Source of the DNA: Pantoea allii
GTDB taxonomy: Bacteria; Pseudomonadota; Gammaproteobacteria; Enterobacterales; Enterobacteriaceae
Direction of reading: 5' to 3'
Assembly (NCBI RefSeq): GCF_002307475.1
Contig: NZ_NTMH01000003.1
Coordinates: forward strand, 248,001-312,000
DNA: 64,000 nucleotides
Numbering within the stretch: position 1 is the first letter of the stretch; every line of letters begins with the position of its first letter. The translations under genes were made by a program, and so were the position numbers. Below the pieces are notes generated by a model, which did no database searches, was not told where the DNA came from, and was given only the letters and a program-made list of their open reading frames with translations. Below are positions 26,728 to 36,269 of this stretch, in pieces.

Positions 26728-29130
26728 ATGACACAGCACCCTTTTGATCACGACCGTTTTACCGCTGCGCTGACGCGCCAGTGGCAGCATTTTGGCCTGC
26801 ATGAGGCAGGTGACATGACCCCGCATCAGTGGTGGCAAGCCCTGAGTGGTGCGCTGGCAGAGATGCTGAACGCACTGCCCGCCCGGCCTGCATCCGGGGA
26901 TCAGCGCCATGTGAACTATCTCTCCATGGAGTTTCTGACCGGACGCCTGACCGGCAACAACCTGCTGAATCTGGGTTGGTATGACGCTGTAAATGACGCA
27001 TTAAAACGCTGGGATGTTTCGCTCAGTGAGGTGCTGGAGCGCGAGAGCGATCCGGCGCTGGGTAATGGCGGACTGGGCAGGCTGGCGGCCTGTTTTCTCG
27101 ACGCAATGGCCACGGTGGGCCAGCCCGCAACGGGCTATGGTCTTAACTATCAATATGGTCTGTTTCGTCAGCGCTTTGTTGAGGGTGCACAGGACGAAAT
27201 GCCCGATGACTGGCAGCGTGACCGTTATCCCTGGTTTACCCACAACGCTGCACTGACTGTTACGGTGGGATTAGGCGGTAAAGTGATTTCCGACCAGGGT
27301 TCTGTGCGCTGGCAGCCTGCGTTTCAACTGGAGGGCGAAGCCTGGGATCTGCCGGTCGTGGGCTTTGAAAATGGCCTCACTCAGCCCCTGCGGCTGTGGC
27401 AGGCTAAACATGCGCATCCTTTCGATCTCCAGAAATTTAACGCCGGTGATTTTTTACGGGCAGAAAAGCAAGGTATCGATGCCGAAAAACTGACCAAAGT
27501 GCTTTATCCCAACGACAATCATCTGGCGGGGAAAAAACTGCGTCTGATGCAGCAGTATTTTCAGTGCGCCTGTTCGCTGGCTGACATCCTTCGTCGTCAC
27601 CGTCTGGCGGGACGCCGGATTGACACCTTAGCCGATCACGAAGTTATTCAGCTTAATGATACGCATCCTACGCTGGCGATCCCTGAACTCATGCGGCTGT
27701 TGCTGGATGAGCATCAGCTCAGCTGGCAGGACGCCTGGGATATTACCCAGCGTACCTTTGCCTATACCAACCACACGCTGATGCCGGAAGCCCTGGAATG
27801 TTGGGATACCGCCATCGTGCGCAGCCTGCTGCCAAGGCATATGGCGATTATTAACCGCATTAATGCCCAGCTTAAAGAGGCGGTAAATGCGCGCTGGCCG
27901 GAAAACGAGACGGTCTGGTCAAAACTGGCGATCGTGCACAACAAACAGCTGCGCATGGCCAATTTATGCGTGGTGAGCTGTTTTGCGGTGAATGGCGTGG
28001 CCGCCCTGCACTCACGGCTGGTAAAAGAAGATCTGTTCCCGGAATACGTTGCCCTGTGGCCGGAAAAATTCCATAACGTGACCAATGGCATTACCCCGCG
28101 CCGCTGGATGCATCAGTGCAATCCCCGGCTGGCGGCGCTTATCGGAAAAACGCTCAATAAACCCTGGCTTAACGATCTGGATGCCCTTCAGGGGCTGGAA
28201 AACCAGGTGGACAACCCCGCGTTTTGCGCTGAATACCGGGAGATTAAGCAGCAAAACAAAACGGATTTAGCCCGCTGGATTGCGCAACGCACCGGTATTG
28301 CGGTGAATCCCGAGGCGATGTTTGACGTGCAGATAAAGCGGCTGCACGAGTACAAACGTCAACATCTCAGCCTGCTGCATACCATCGCCTTGTGGCAAAC
28401 CCTGGTGAGCGATCCTCAGGCAAACTGTTGTCCCCGCGTGGTGATATTTGGTGCAAAAGCGGCACCGGGCTATGCGCTGGCCAAAAATATTATCTTCGCC
28501 ATCAACAAGGTTGCCGACGTCATCAACAACGATCCGCGCGTGGCCGATCGTCTCAAAGTGGTCTTTATTCCCGACTATAACGTCTCGGTTGCGGAACGGC
28601 TGATCCCTGCCGCAGACCTGTCAGAGCAGATTTCACTGGCAGGCAAAGAAGCCTCCGGTACCGGCAATATGAAGCTGGCCCTGAACGGGGCACTGACCAT
28701 CGGCACGCTTGACGGCGCAAACGTGGAAATTTCTCAACAGGTCGGCGATGAGAATATCTTTATCTTTGGTCACACCGTGGAACAGGTCAACGCGCTCAAG
28801 GCGGCTGGCTACGCACCTGCACAGTGGCGTGAAAAAGATGCCCAGCTCGACCGGGCGCTGACCTCACTTGAAGATGGCACGTTCAGCGCAGGTGACCAAC
28901 ATGCTTTTGATCTGCTGATACACAGCCTGGGGGCCAGAAACGGCGATCCTTATCTGGTTCTGGCCGACTTCCGGCATTACCTCCACGCTCAGCAACGCGT
29001 TGAAGCGCTGTGGGCCGATAAAGCCGCCTGGACGCGCGCAACGATATTAAACACCGCACGCTGCGGTATGTTCAGCGCTGACCGGGCGATTCGCCACTAT
29101 CAACAGCGCATCTGGCAGCGTCAACGATAA
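26728..29130 (+). CDS. malP: Maltodextrin phosphorylase MalP
   Basis: 800 residues (E. coli 797). Typical glycogen phosphorylase family landmarks are present: [73 protein letters not shown], and the PLP lysine in [20 protein letters not shown] (about residue 645). It phosphorolyses maltodextrins to glucose-1-phosphate in the cytoplasm and works with MalQ. It is regulated by MalT from the upstream boxes. It is intact, although malQ, 8 bp downstream, is broken. Confidence 0.96.
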   Translation: MTQHPFDHDRFTAALTRQWQHFGLHEAGDMTPHQWWQALSGALAEMLNALPARPASGDQRHVNYLSMEFLTGRLTGNNLLNLGWYDAVNDALKRWDVSLSEVLERESDPALGNGGLGRLAACFLDAMATVGQPATGYGLNYQYGLFRQRFVEGAQDEMPDDWQRDRYPWFTHNAALTVTVGLGGKVISDQGSVRWQPAFQLEGEAWDLPVVGFENGLTQPLRLWQAKHAHPFDLQKFNAGDFLRAEKQGIDAEKLTKVLYPNDNHLAGKKLRLMQQYFQCACSLADILRRHRLAGRRIDTLADHEVIQLNDTHPTLAIPELMRLLLDEHQLSWQDAWDITQRTFAYTNHTLMPEALECWDTAIVRSLLPRHMAIINRINAQLKEAVNARWPENETVWSKLAIVHNKQLRMANLCVVSCFAVNGVAALHSRLVKEDLFPEYVALWPEKFHNVTNGITPRRWMHQCNPRLAALIGKTLNKPWLNDLDALQGLENQVDNPAFCAEYREIKQQNKTDLARWIAQRTGIAVNPEAMFDVQIKRLHEYKRQHLSLLHTIALWQTLVSDPQANCCPRVVIFGAKAAPGYALAKNIIFAINKVADVINNDPRVADRLKVVFIPDYNVSVAERLIPAADLSEQISLAGKEASGTGNMKLALNGALTIGTLDGANVEISQQVGDENIFIFGHTVEQVNALKAAGYAPAQWREKDAQLDRALTSLEDGTFSAGDQHAFDLLIHSLGARNGDPYLVLADFRHYLHAQQRVEALWADKAAWTRATILNTARCGMFSADRAIRHYQQRIWQRQR

Positions 29131-29340
29131 GGATCATCATGAAACCACTTCATTATCCTGCCGGGATCGGCAGGATAGCTACGGACTACATTGATGCACA
29201 TGGCGCGGTCCGCCAGGTGTCTGCGTTAACGCGTCAGCGTTTACTGGCCGCTATGCAGCCGGGTTCGGCTTCGGAAATGATCGCGCCGGTGGCGGTTTTT
29301 ACACAGGGCAAGCCCATCACGTTAACGCCCTCTCTGTCTG

Positions 29341-29380
29341 GCCCGGCTCGCTGGTGTCTGGCCCGGCTCGCTGGTGTCTG
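29341..29380 (+). repeat. 20-bp perfect tandem duplication in malQ
   Basis: Two identical 20-base units. The heptamer TGTCTGG recurs at 29335, 29355 and 29375, so the duplication is what replication slippage between two TGTCTGG copies 20 bases apart would make. Confidence 0.95.
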
Positions 29381-29512
29381 GAAAGCGAAGCGGGAGAGCG
29401 CTGGTCGGGGCACGCTGAACCGGGACAACCGTTAGCGCTTCCTGATCTGCCTGAAGGTTATCATCGTTTGACCGTCATCCTGGATGCGCAGCGCACGACA
29501 TGCCAGATAATA

Positions 29513-29525
29513 GTGACACCGTCAC
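29513..29525. other. matS: matS site (MatP binding, Ter macrodomain)
   Basis: GTGACACCGTCAC, a full match to GTGACRNYGTCAC, inside malQ. It is identical to the site at 13241, and the two are 16.3 kb apart. Confidence 0.8.
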
Positions 29526-31225
29526 GTTGCTATGAACCGGACGCGTTACGCCGTGGCGAGAAATGCTGGGGCACCTGTGTTCAGCTCTATTCTTTACGGT
29601 CGGCACAAAACTGGGGAATCGGCGATTTTGCCGACTTGCGTCACATGGTGAATGAAGTCGGCCTGCGCGGTGGTGCTTTTGTGGGCTTGAATCCGCTGCA
29701 TGCCCTTTTCCCCGCCTTACCCGAGCAGGCCAGCCCCTACAGCCCCTCTTCCCGGCGCTGGCTTAACGTGCTCTACATCTGTGTTCCCGAAGTTGAGGAC
29801 TTTAACCTGAGTGACGCCGCGCAGCGCTGGTGGCAGTCCGCGGATACGCAAAACACACTGCGGCAGGCGCGTCATACACAGTGGGTAGACTATGCTGCGG
29901 TGGCATCACTTAAGCTGAATGCCCTGCAATTTGCGTGGCAGCGGTTTATGCAGCGTGACAAAGACGATAGTCAGGTCGTGGCGTTTGACGACTTTGTGGT
30001 TCAGGGCGGAGAAAGCCTGCTACATCAGGGGTTGTTTGATGCCTTGCAGGCCCGGCTTATCAAGGAAGATCCGCTACGCCACGGCTGGCAAACGTGGCCC
30101 CTGGCCTACCAACAGCCGGACACGGCCGCCGTGGACGCGTTCAGAATTGATCACGGCGATGAGATTCGTTTCTATCTGTGGCTGCAGTGGCTGGCGGCGA
30201 GTCAATTTTCCGCCTGTTGGCGCGACAGTCAGCAGCATCCGATGGCACCTGGACTTTATCGCGACCTCGCGGTGGGCGTTGCCGCTGGCGGATCAGAAAC
30301 CTGGAGTCAGCGGGCGCTGTATTGCCTGGATGCCAGCGTGGGCGCACCACCTGATATCCTGGGCCCGCTCGGGCAGAACTGGGGATTACCGCCAATGGAC
30401 CCGCAGGGTTTATATGACCGGGCATATGAACCCTGGATTACGCTGCTGCGCGCGAACATGCGCGATTGCGGCGCGCTACGTATCGATCATGTCATGGCTC
30501 TGCTGCGATTATGGTGGATTCCGCAAGGGGAAACGGCTGCATCAGGTGCTTATGTCGCCTATCCGATCGACGATTTGCTGGCCATTCTGGCACTGGAAAG
30601 CCAACGTCATCGCTGCATGGTGATTGGCGAGGATTTAGGCACGGTGCCGGAGGCGATCGTCGATAAGCTCCACAATGCCGGGGTTTACTCGTATAAAGTG
30701 CTCTATTTTGAGCAAACCTCGCACAAGGGATTCCGCCCGCCTGCGGCGTGGCCGCGCCAGGCGATGGCCGTGGCAACCACGCATGATATGCCAACGCTAC
30801 GTGGCTGGTGGCAACGCGATGATTTAACGCTGGGCAGCGAGTTAGGATTGTATCCTGATAAAACGGTGCTTGCCGGGCTGTATCATCAGCGCAGGGCGGC
30901 CCGACTGGCGCTCCTCCAGAGCCTGAAGCGCTACGGTTATCTGAAGGAGCGCGCGTACGTGCAGGTAAACAGTCCGCAGATGAGCCGGTTACTTAATCGG
31001 GTGGTCCATCACTATCTTGCGGACAGCACAAGCGCCCTGCTGGGTTTACAACCTGAAGACTGGCTGGACATGGCCTCACCGGTCAATGTTCCCGGTACGG
31101 TAGCCGCTTATCCAAACTGGCGGCGTAAGCTCAGTATCTCGCTGGAGGCGATGTTTGCGGATGCGCAGATTAACGCCTTACTGAACGAGATCACAAGGCG
31201 GCGCAACGGCAAAAAATAATCCACT

Positions 31226-31257
31226 CCCCTTACCGGTTTTATCATGGGCGTAAGGGG
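31226..31257 (+). terminator. Hairpin after malQ
   Basis: CCCCTTAC (31226-31233) and GTAAGGGG (31250-31257) form an 8-bp stem just after the malQ stop. An A-run and not a T-run follows on the plus strand, so efficiency as an intrinsic terminator is doubtful. Confidence 0.4.
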
Positions 31258-31465
31258 AAAGGATATCATCCTGAGTGATGATAAGGATTTGGTTACTCAG
31301 GCTTCGATCCCTGGCCTTATGACGACCTCCCTTACTCTTGCCCTTTATGCCTGCTTAGAGCAAGGTTACGTAAATCACGTCGCCAGTGCGGTTGCAACCT
31401 AACGACCCAGGACGCTGGTCATAACTGACAGATTGGATATCGCGTCGGTAGTCATCCTAACGCGC

Positions 31466-31669
31466 TTAAAGCATCGTGCTTCGGCTTACCTTGAGCCTTT
31501 CTTCCAGCAATTTACCTTCCAGCAAAGCCAACCTGTTTTCCAGGTAATCGACTTGCTGAAGAAGTAATTCATTTTCTTGTCTCAGGATTGAAAGCGTGTT
31601 GTGCCAGCGCGTTAACAGTTCCGTCTGCGCAATATGGACATTTTCTATTGCTGTAAGTAGCGTATTCAT
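31466..31669 (-). CDS. Small coiled-coil protein (MbeD/MobD-like appearance)
   Basis: 67 residues from the ATG at 31669, with AAAGGA upstream; a 16-residue N-terminal extension has no such site. The whole protein is predicted helical with Leu heptads: TLSILRQENELLLQQVDYLE and then ENRLALLEGKLLEERL. The layout (a short N-terminal helix with Trp, then REN and a leucine-zipper-like stretch) resembles MbeD/MobD-type plasmid proteins, but I cannot confirm this. It stands alone between malQ and the diguanylate cyclase. It could equally be a small dimeric regulator. Confidence 0.5.
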   Translation of the reverse strand: MNTLLTAIENVHIAQTELLTRWHNTLSILRQENELLLQQVDYLENRLALLEGKLLEERLKVSRSTML

Positions 31670-31940
31670 TACTTTTTTCCTTTCGTAATAACATTGCCTG
31701 ATTTTTCTTGTACTCATTTAGTTTAAAGCGTCTCAATGCATCGGATTGTTAAATGATAACTTTCCAGTTATTGGCGATTACTGAAATTCAGGATAAAAAC
31801 ACGCTTAATTTAGGGGTTAGATTGACTAAATATTTACATGTGAAAGCATTTACCAACAAAAAATATTCATACTTAACATGAGAAGCATTTACCACAAGCT
31901 CACTCCCTCTCTGTAATTGTCATTTTTGCAGCACTTATCC

Positions 31941-33476
31941 TTAGCTTTCTGTCAGTCTGTTTTTCCCTAGCCTTTTCGAATAATATAACGCGTTATCAAC
32001 CTTGCTGATTAAATCCTCTAACGACTCTCCCCGCCATTCACCAAAGCCACCACTAAAAGTAACACTCAGTCCCTTTTCCCGCCATGTGCGTAATTCAACG
32101 TTACGCCGCCAGTCATTCAGGAGTACGCAGGCCTCCTCGGGATTAAGATCTGGGAAGATAACCGCGAACTCTTCTCCACCATAGCGATAGATTGAAATGT
32201 TTTTAGTCGTCAATACATTCATACCTTCACGAACGACATTTCTTAAAACAATATCGCCAACCAGGTGTCCGTAGGTATCATTGATAGATTTAAAATTATC
32301 AATGTCAATCATGGCGAAAACAAACGGATGCTTTTCCGACATCAAAAGGGAAATCTCAGCATCAAAGGCGCGTCGGTTTTTACAGCTTGTCAGGGCATCA
32401 TGTACCGATTCTTTTAACAGTGTACTTTCCCTTTCCTTAGAGCTGGCGATTGCTTTGCCGAGCATCGACTCAAGTTTCGGCTTTTTATTCACTCCACCTG
32501 TTTGGATGGCATTTATAATGCTGATAAGGACATTTCTTGATGCATAATTTAGATACAAACCAAAACCTATAATTAACATTATCAAGACGCAAAAGCTGAA
32601 TCCCATGATAATAAAATACTGAGTGTGCATTTCATTAATATCATTTTCACTAACTTTGTAAACAACAATCCAGTCAGGATTGGTTAAGGAGTGAGTGTAA
32701 TACCATGACATGGTGGCCTTATCGTAGAAGTGGCTTTCTGCTCTGGAGATTTTCTCCATAAGATCGTGGTTAAATCTTTTTTCCAGGATGATGCCTGTAT
32801 CGGCATTCATTAAAATATCACCTTGCGGGTTGATGACAAACAACGCGCCCTGTACGGGTAATCTCATCTGCCGCAATGATGTACTGAGATAGGATAAATC
32901 CAGTTTGAACGCGAGCGTACCTTTGTCTTTGCCATCAATAGAAATAATCGGCTTATAGAGCAACACAGATAACTCATTAGTTATCGGATCTTTATAAACA
33001 CCTGTATATTGACTCAGTGTTTTTCTGTCTGCTTTTCTTGTTAACCATGGTGATGTCTTTGATGATAGTTTTATACATTCGCCTGCTTCTGGGACATGTA
33101 TATATTCCCCGTCCGTATCAACTAAAGTAATGGATGATACCGATGGCAACAGCTTCAGTAGCTGCATTAACTGGATCATACCCTGGTTATTTTCATTTTT
33201 GATTGCTCTACTAAGCGTGTCTTTTTGTGCATAATAACGCGCCGATTGCGTCAGGAAGTTTTCCGCCTCACGCAGTGCAACACCCGTATAATTAAGCGTT
33301 AAATTGTAAGTGACATCGCTGTTTCTTTTATGATTATCTCCAATAAGACTCTTTTTTTGTAAGAAAATGAGCGTGACTGCAACAATAACACTACAAAAAA
33401 GCAACCCTGATATACCAGTAACTATAGGGATATTAAAAGATAGTTGTTTGTTTTCTGAGGGCATAAGTATTTCCAT
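31941..33476 (-). CDS. Membrane diguanylate cyclase (Cache sensor plus GGDEF)
   Basis: 511 residues; an alternative ATG at 33464 is equally plausible. There is an N-terminal membrane segment (about 15-37), a periplasmic dCache-like sensor (about 45-280), a second segment (about 288-310) and a C-terminal GGDEF domain. The active site is GGEEF (RYGGEEFAVIFP), with DIDNFKSINDTYGH before it, so it should make c-di-GMP. No RxxD inhibitory site is seen in front of GGEEF. c-di-GMP would favour fimbriae over flagella, which fits its location between the two. Base composition is AT-richer than the mal genes. Confidence 0.9.
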   Translation of the reverse strand: MEILMPSENKQLSFNIPIVTGISGLLFCSVIVAVTLIFLQKKSLIGDNHKRNSDVTYNLTLNYTGVALREAENFLTQSARYYAQKDTLSRAIKNENNQGMIQLMQLLKLLPSVSSITLVDTDGEYIHVPEAGECIKLSSKTSPWLTRKADRKTLSQYTGVYKDPITNELSVLLYKPIISIDGKDKGTLAFKLDLSYLSTSLRQMRLPVQGALFVINPQGDILMNADTGIILEKRFNHDLMEKISRAESHFYDKATMSWYYTHSLTNPDWIVVYKVSENDINEMHTQYFIIMGFSFCVLIMLIIGFGLYLNYASRNVLISIINAIQTGGVNKKPKLESMLGKAIASSKERESTLLKESVHDALTSCKNRRAFDAEISLLMSEKHPFVFAMIDIDNFKSINDTYGHLVGDIVLRNVVREGMNVLTTKNISIYRYGGEEFAVIFPDLNPEEACVLLNDWRRNVELRTWREKGLSVTFSGGFGEWRGESLEDLISKVDNALYYSKRLGKNRLTES

Positions 33477-33765
33477 TTAAAACCCGACGGCAAGAGTTAA
33501 CAATTTAAACAGGAGAAAAATATCAGATAATATGAATTCATTTTACGCACATAAAAGCCGTCCACATGACGCTCTCTTTGAGAGTGCGGTGCCAGGCGAA
33601 AAGCGAGTCTGAACAGGCCCAGCAAGCCTTCTGTCAGGAGAAGTAAAATAAGTGCAATTATATCTCTCCACGCGACGTCGCTAAAAAATAGCTTTTTCCA
33701 TTGTCGTTAATGCAATAACCCATCACAGGAAGCAGACAAGCTGGCGCTCAGCGTTAATTAAAAAA

Positions 33766-34500
33766 TTATTCATGTTGGAATCGGGTGCACTTTATAATTT
33801 TTTCCTTCCAAAGGTAGCCTTGTGCAAACAGAACGTCTTGGTTTGATACCAAAGAGAGATCTTCTTCACTCTCAATACCTTCAATGATTACGGGAATATT
33901 GGTTAGGGTTTTCCGCAGAATTCTTATTTCTTCTTTTAGCCAGGGTTTATGCAGCTCTCTTCTGTCAATTTTCACACCATCTATGTGGCCCATGATAACG
34001 TTGAGGATAATCAAATCATCGATGTAAAAATCATCAAACCACACCTCAAAATTTAATTTTCGCAATTCATCTATACGACGAAACAAAACCACCCTTACTT
34101 CATTCGTTAAACGCTTAATGTTACTTGCGTTTGAAATCTCGAACGAAACGCCTTTGAATTGTGAGAAATAATTGAGGTCTTTGATGTTCATCCCCAGCAA
34201 ACTTTCAATGGAGATGTTAAATAATAATTTCAACTCATCCGGAAGAGAAAGCTTTTTTATACATGCAAGCTGAAGTTTTAACAAAGACATCAGATGCGAA
34301 GGTTTCTGTAAGGCAAACCACTTTTCAGCGCTTGTCCCATCCGTTAATACACTCAGCACTTCATAACCCACTATTGAGCCATCTCTTAGATTAATCAGGG
34401 GTTCTAGCTTTAGTCCGCACACGGCACTTAACTGATTGTATTTTTTTTCTACACCTACGTTCGCGTTCAGAAAGGACTCCCTTTTAAATTGCATTTCCAT
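33766..34500 (-). CDS. Stand-alone EAL-domain protein, partly degenerate
   Basis: 244 residues, EAL domain only. The EAL motif is EVL (VGYEVLSVL). Retained are Asn in FNISIES, Glu in FEIS, the DD pair (WFDDFYIDD), Lys in VKIDRRE, Glu in IIEGIES and Gln in AQGYLW. Changed are the ExxE-type second Glu (EISN instead of EITE) and the GTG of DDFGTG (YID). It could be a weak c-di-GMP phosphodiesterase like MrkJ, or a non-catalytic regulator like YdiV, which controls FlhDC in E. coli. Nearby fimbrial and flagellar genes fit either. It is about 300 bp from the cyclase and separately promoted. Confidence 0.8.
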   Translation of the reverse strand: MEMQFKRESFLNANVGVEKKYNQLSAVCGLKLEPLINLRDGSIVGYEVLSVLTDGTSAEKWFALQKPSHLMSLLKLQLACIKKLSLPDELKLLFNISIESLLGMNIKDLNYFSQFKGVSFEISNASNIKRLTNEVRVVLFRRIDELRKLNFEVWFDDFYIDDLIILNVIMGHIDGVKIDRRELHKPWLKEEIRILRKTLTNIPVIIEGIESEEDLSLVSNQDVLFAQGYLWKEKIIKCTRFQHE

Positions 34501-34918
34501 AACAACCTCTTTTTTACAATTAAGCTATTTAATCTTTACCCTGTGCTGTCACTTATTCGGAAGGATTACTCTCCTGAAGATTCCGCAGAAACCACAACGT
34601 TAACATGCTATTACTGTCTGGTTTCTGCACACGTAGCACTCCTGTGATTATTGTTAAAATTATGCTGAATTAAATTATCAATTCACGTCATAAAAACCTC
34701 AGGAAATTTTCTCTTAAAAAATAATTTATGCAAGTTAATTTAGCAGATAAACACACTAAGCCCATGATTAAGTTATGTTACTACGTAGATGTCTTTAAAA
34801 CATAGTTAAAAATTGATTGTTTTATGGCATGTGCAATAAGATGGCATATAACATAAAACTTACAATTAGTAGAAAATAACTACAAAACGTCTATTCATAC
34901 GGCCGAACAAGCCGTCAC
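34501..34918. other. AT-rich intergenic region upstream of the EAL gene
   Basis: 418 bases, strongly AT-rich, without an ORF of coding quality. It must hold the EAL promoter and the 3' end of the next regulator gene. I cannot assign specific elements. Confidence 0.5.
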
Positions 34919-35239
34919 TTACTCATTGGCGATATGAACATGTGAAGCTGATTCCATATCTATATAAAAACCATACCCCGGCACGGTCATGATAATTTTC
35001 CATGGCTGTTTGTCCTGAAAAACATAGCGTAAGGTATGAATTGCCTTAGTCAAACTGCCGGACGAAACACATCTTTTTGCCCATGCCTTTTTAATCAGTT
35101 GCTCTTTGGAAAAATAATGGCCGGGTTGACTCAGCATAACGGCAAGCAATTTTGATTCGTATTCACCCAAAATATACGTTTTATCTTTGGATATATTCTC
35201 AACTACGCCAGTTGACGGATAATATTTGTAGGTCATCAT
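34919..35239 (-). CDS. Stand-alone OmpR-type winged-helix regulator
   Basis: 106 residues consisting only of a Trans_reg_C-type winged helix: LGEYESKLLAVMLSQPGHYFSKEQLIKKAW, then SLTKAIHTLRYVFQD for the recognition helix, then IMTVPGYGFYI for the wing. It has no receiver domain and no membrane segment, unlike the two ToxR-like proteins further on. It is downstream of the fimbrial operon in the same direction, with an 88-base gap, so it could be co-transcribed and feed back on it. Confidence 0.82.
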   Translation of the reverse strand: MMTYKYYPSTGVVENISKDKTYILGEYESKLLAVMLSQPGHYFSKEQLIKKAWAKRCVSSGSLTKAIHTLRYVFQDKQPWKIIMTVPGYGFYIDMESASHVHIANE

Positions 35240-35327
35240 TACTGTCTCTTTTTAGATCGAAGCAATTTACAGGGCAGTATTAATATGCCGACATTATCTG
35301 TTTTTACTTTCTTAACGTGCACTTTCT

Positions 35328-36269
35328 TTAATAGGTTAAGGTCACGATAACCGTATCCTTATAGTCTCCTGCTTTTACCCACTCTTGCGACGGTATGTTT
35401 CCATACACCGTTAATGACATATTATTCCCTGTCGCTGAAAGTACCGTTTTTTTCATATCACTATCATTCCACGCAAGACTATGTCCTGAATCCTGATAGA
35501 GTTCATACACCACACAATCAGCGCCATTGCACATACGCCGGCTATTACCGTCATTATGTTGACCGGCTCCCAGTCCAACAGTAAAGCTGCTGTTGACCGG
35601 ACAGCGCACCGTGATATTACCCGTGGCATTACCTGAAAGCTTATCGTTTGCCGCCGGGTTTTTTCTGCCAAACGCGATAGGATCTACACTCACCAGTTCA
35701 CATCCTTCTTTGACATTCGCAGAGACCTCAAATGAATCTGGCACACCGTTATCGGTAACCGATGAGCAGGCCGGCAATCCTGCTAAAGTCGAATGATAGG
35801 CATACTTTAAGGTCAGGCTAACTCCGTAGTTATGATAATCGCCTGCTTTGAGTCCGGTCTGGCCAGCCGCTATTTTGGCCAGTAAATTAAATTCATAGGT
35901 AGTGTTACCCTCTCCCGAAGCAAGGTGAATTATTTTTTCTGCATATCCCGTATCCAAATCGGTACTGGGATCATCTGCTGGATAAACCATAAACTGTAGC
36001 GGCGTACTGGCAGGGTTAGTGTTCAATTCCAGTGGGCCGCCAGAGGTTAACCCAAGGCAAAGCCGTATATATTCAGCTTTGGGATCGTAATCATTACATT
36101 GGTATTCGAGCGTTGCATTGGTCTGAGCCGCCTCTCCACTGGTAACATCACCAAAATAAAAATGCGCTGGATTCAGACCCCAGCAGGAAGCCGCATGGCT
36201 TTTGGCGCTGAAAATGCCCAAAAAAATGCATACCGATAGTAGGATTAAACCTGTTTTTTTTATTGACAT
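35328..36269 (-). CDS. Fimbrial tip protein, spore coat U (SCPU) type, CsuE-like
   Basis: 313 residues, signal peptide about 1-26 ending SHAAS. It has two tandem SCPU-type domains: an N-terminal one (about 27-180) and a C-terminal pilin-like one starting at EVSANVKEGCELVSVDPIAFG. It ends in the typical YKDTVIVTLTY donor-strand motif. The two-domain build marks the tip adhesin of archaic (Csu-like) chaperone-usher pili. Its start overlaps the usher stop by 10 bases. It is last in the operon, as is CsuE. Confidence 0.85.
   Translation of the reverse strand: MSIKKTGLILLSVCIFLGIFSAKSHAASCWGLNPAHFYFGDVTSGEAAQTNATLEYQCNDYDPKAEYIRLCLGLTSGGPLELNTNPASTPLQFMVYPADDPSTDLDTGYAEKIIHLASGEGNTTYEFNLLAKIAAGQTGLKAGDYHNYGVSLTLKYAYHSTLAGLPACSSVTDNGVPDSFEVSANVKEGCELVSVDPIAFGRKNPAANDKLSGNATGNITVRCPVNSSFTVGLGAGQHNDGNSRRMCNGADCVVYELYQDSGHSLAWNDSDMKKTVLSATGNNMSLTVYGNIPSQEWVKAGDYKDTVIVTLTY

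Larger units (their letters stand above)
29139..31219 (+). pseudogene. malQ: malQ (4-alpha-glucanotransferase), frameshifted by a 20-bp tandem duplication
   Basis: The first frame (29139-29435, 98 codons) runs to SGPARWCL and then shifts to nonsense. The second frame, open through 31219, repeats SGPARWCL and continues with the rest of MalQ. Between them the 20-mer GCCCGGCTCGCTGGTGTCTG is present twice in tandem (29341-29360, 29361-29380). Removing one copy gives one 686-codon frame, close to E. coli MalQ (694). The GH77 catalytic parts are intact in the second piece: ALRIDHVMAL (nucleophile Asp), VIGEDLGTVP (acid Glu) and TTHDMPTLRG. The loss would impair maltose use; a sequencing or assembly artefact is possible. 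An internal ATG at 29354 could start a shortened protein. Confidence 0.88.

Noticed and set aside
33568..33588. GCTCTCTTTGAGAGTGC hairpin as a terminator of the EAL gene
   Set aside because: The loop is only three bases and no T-run follows; it is about 180 bases from the stop codon.
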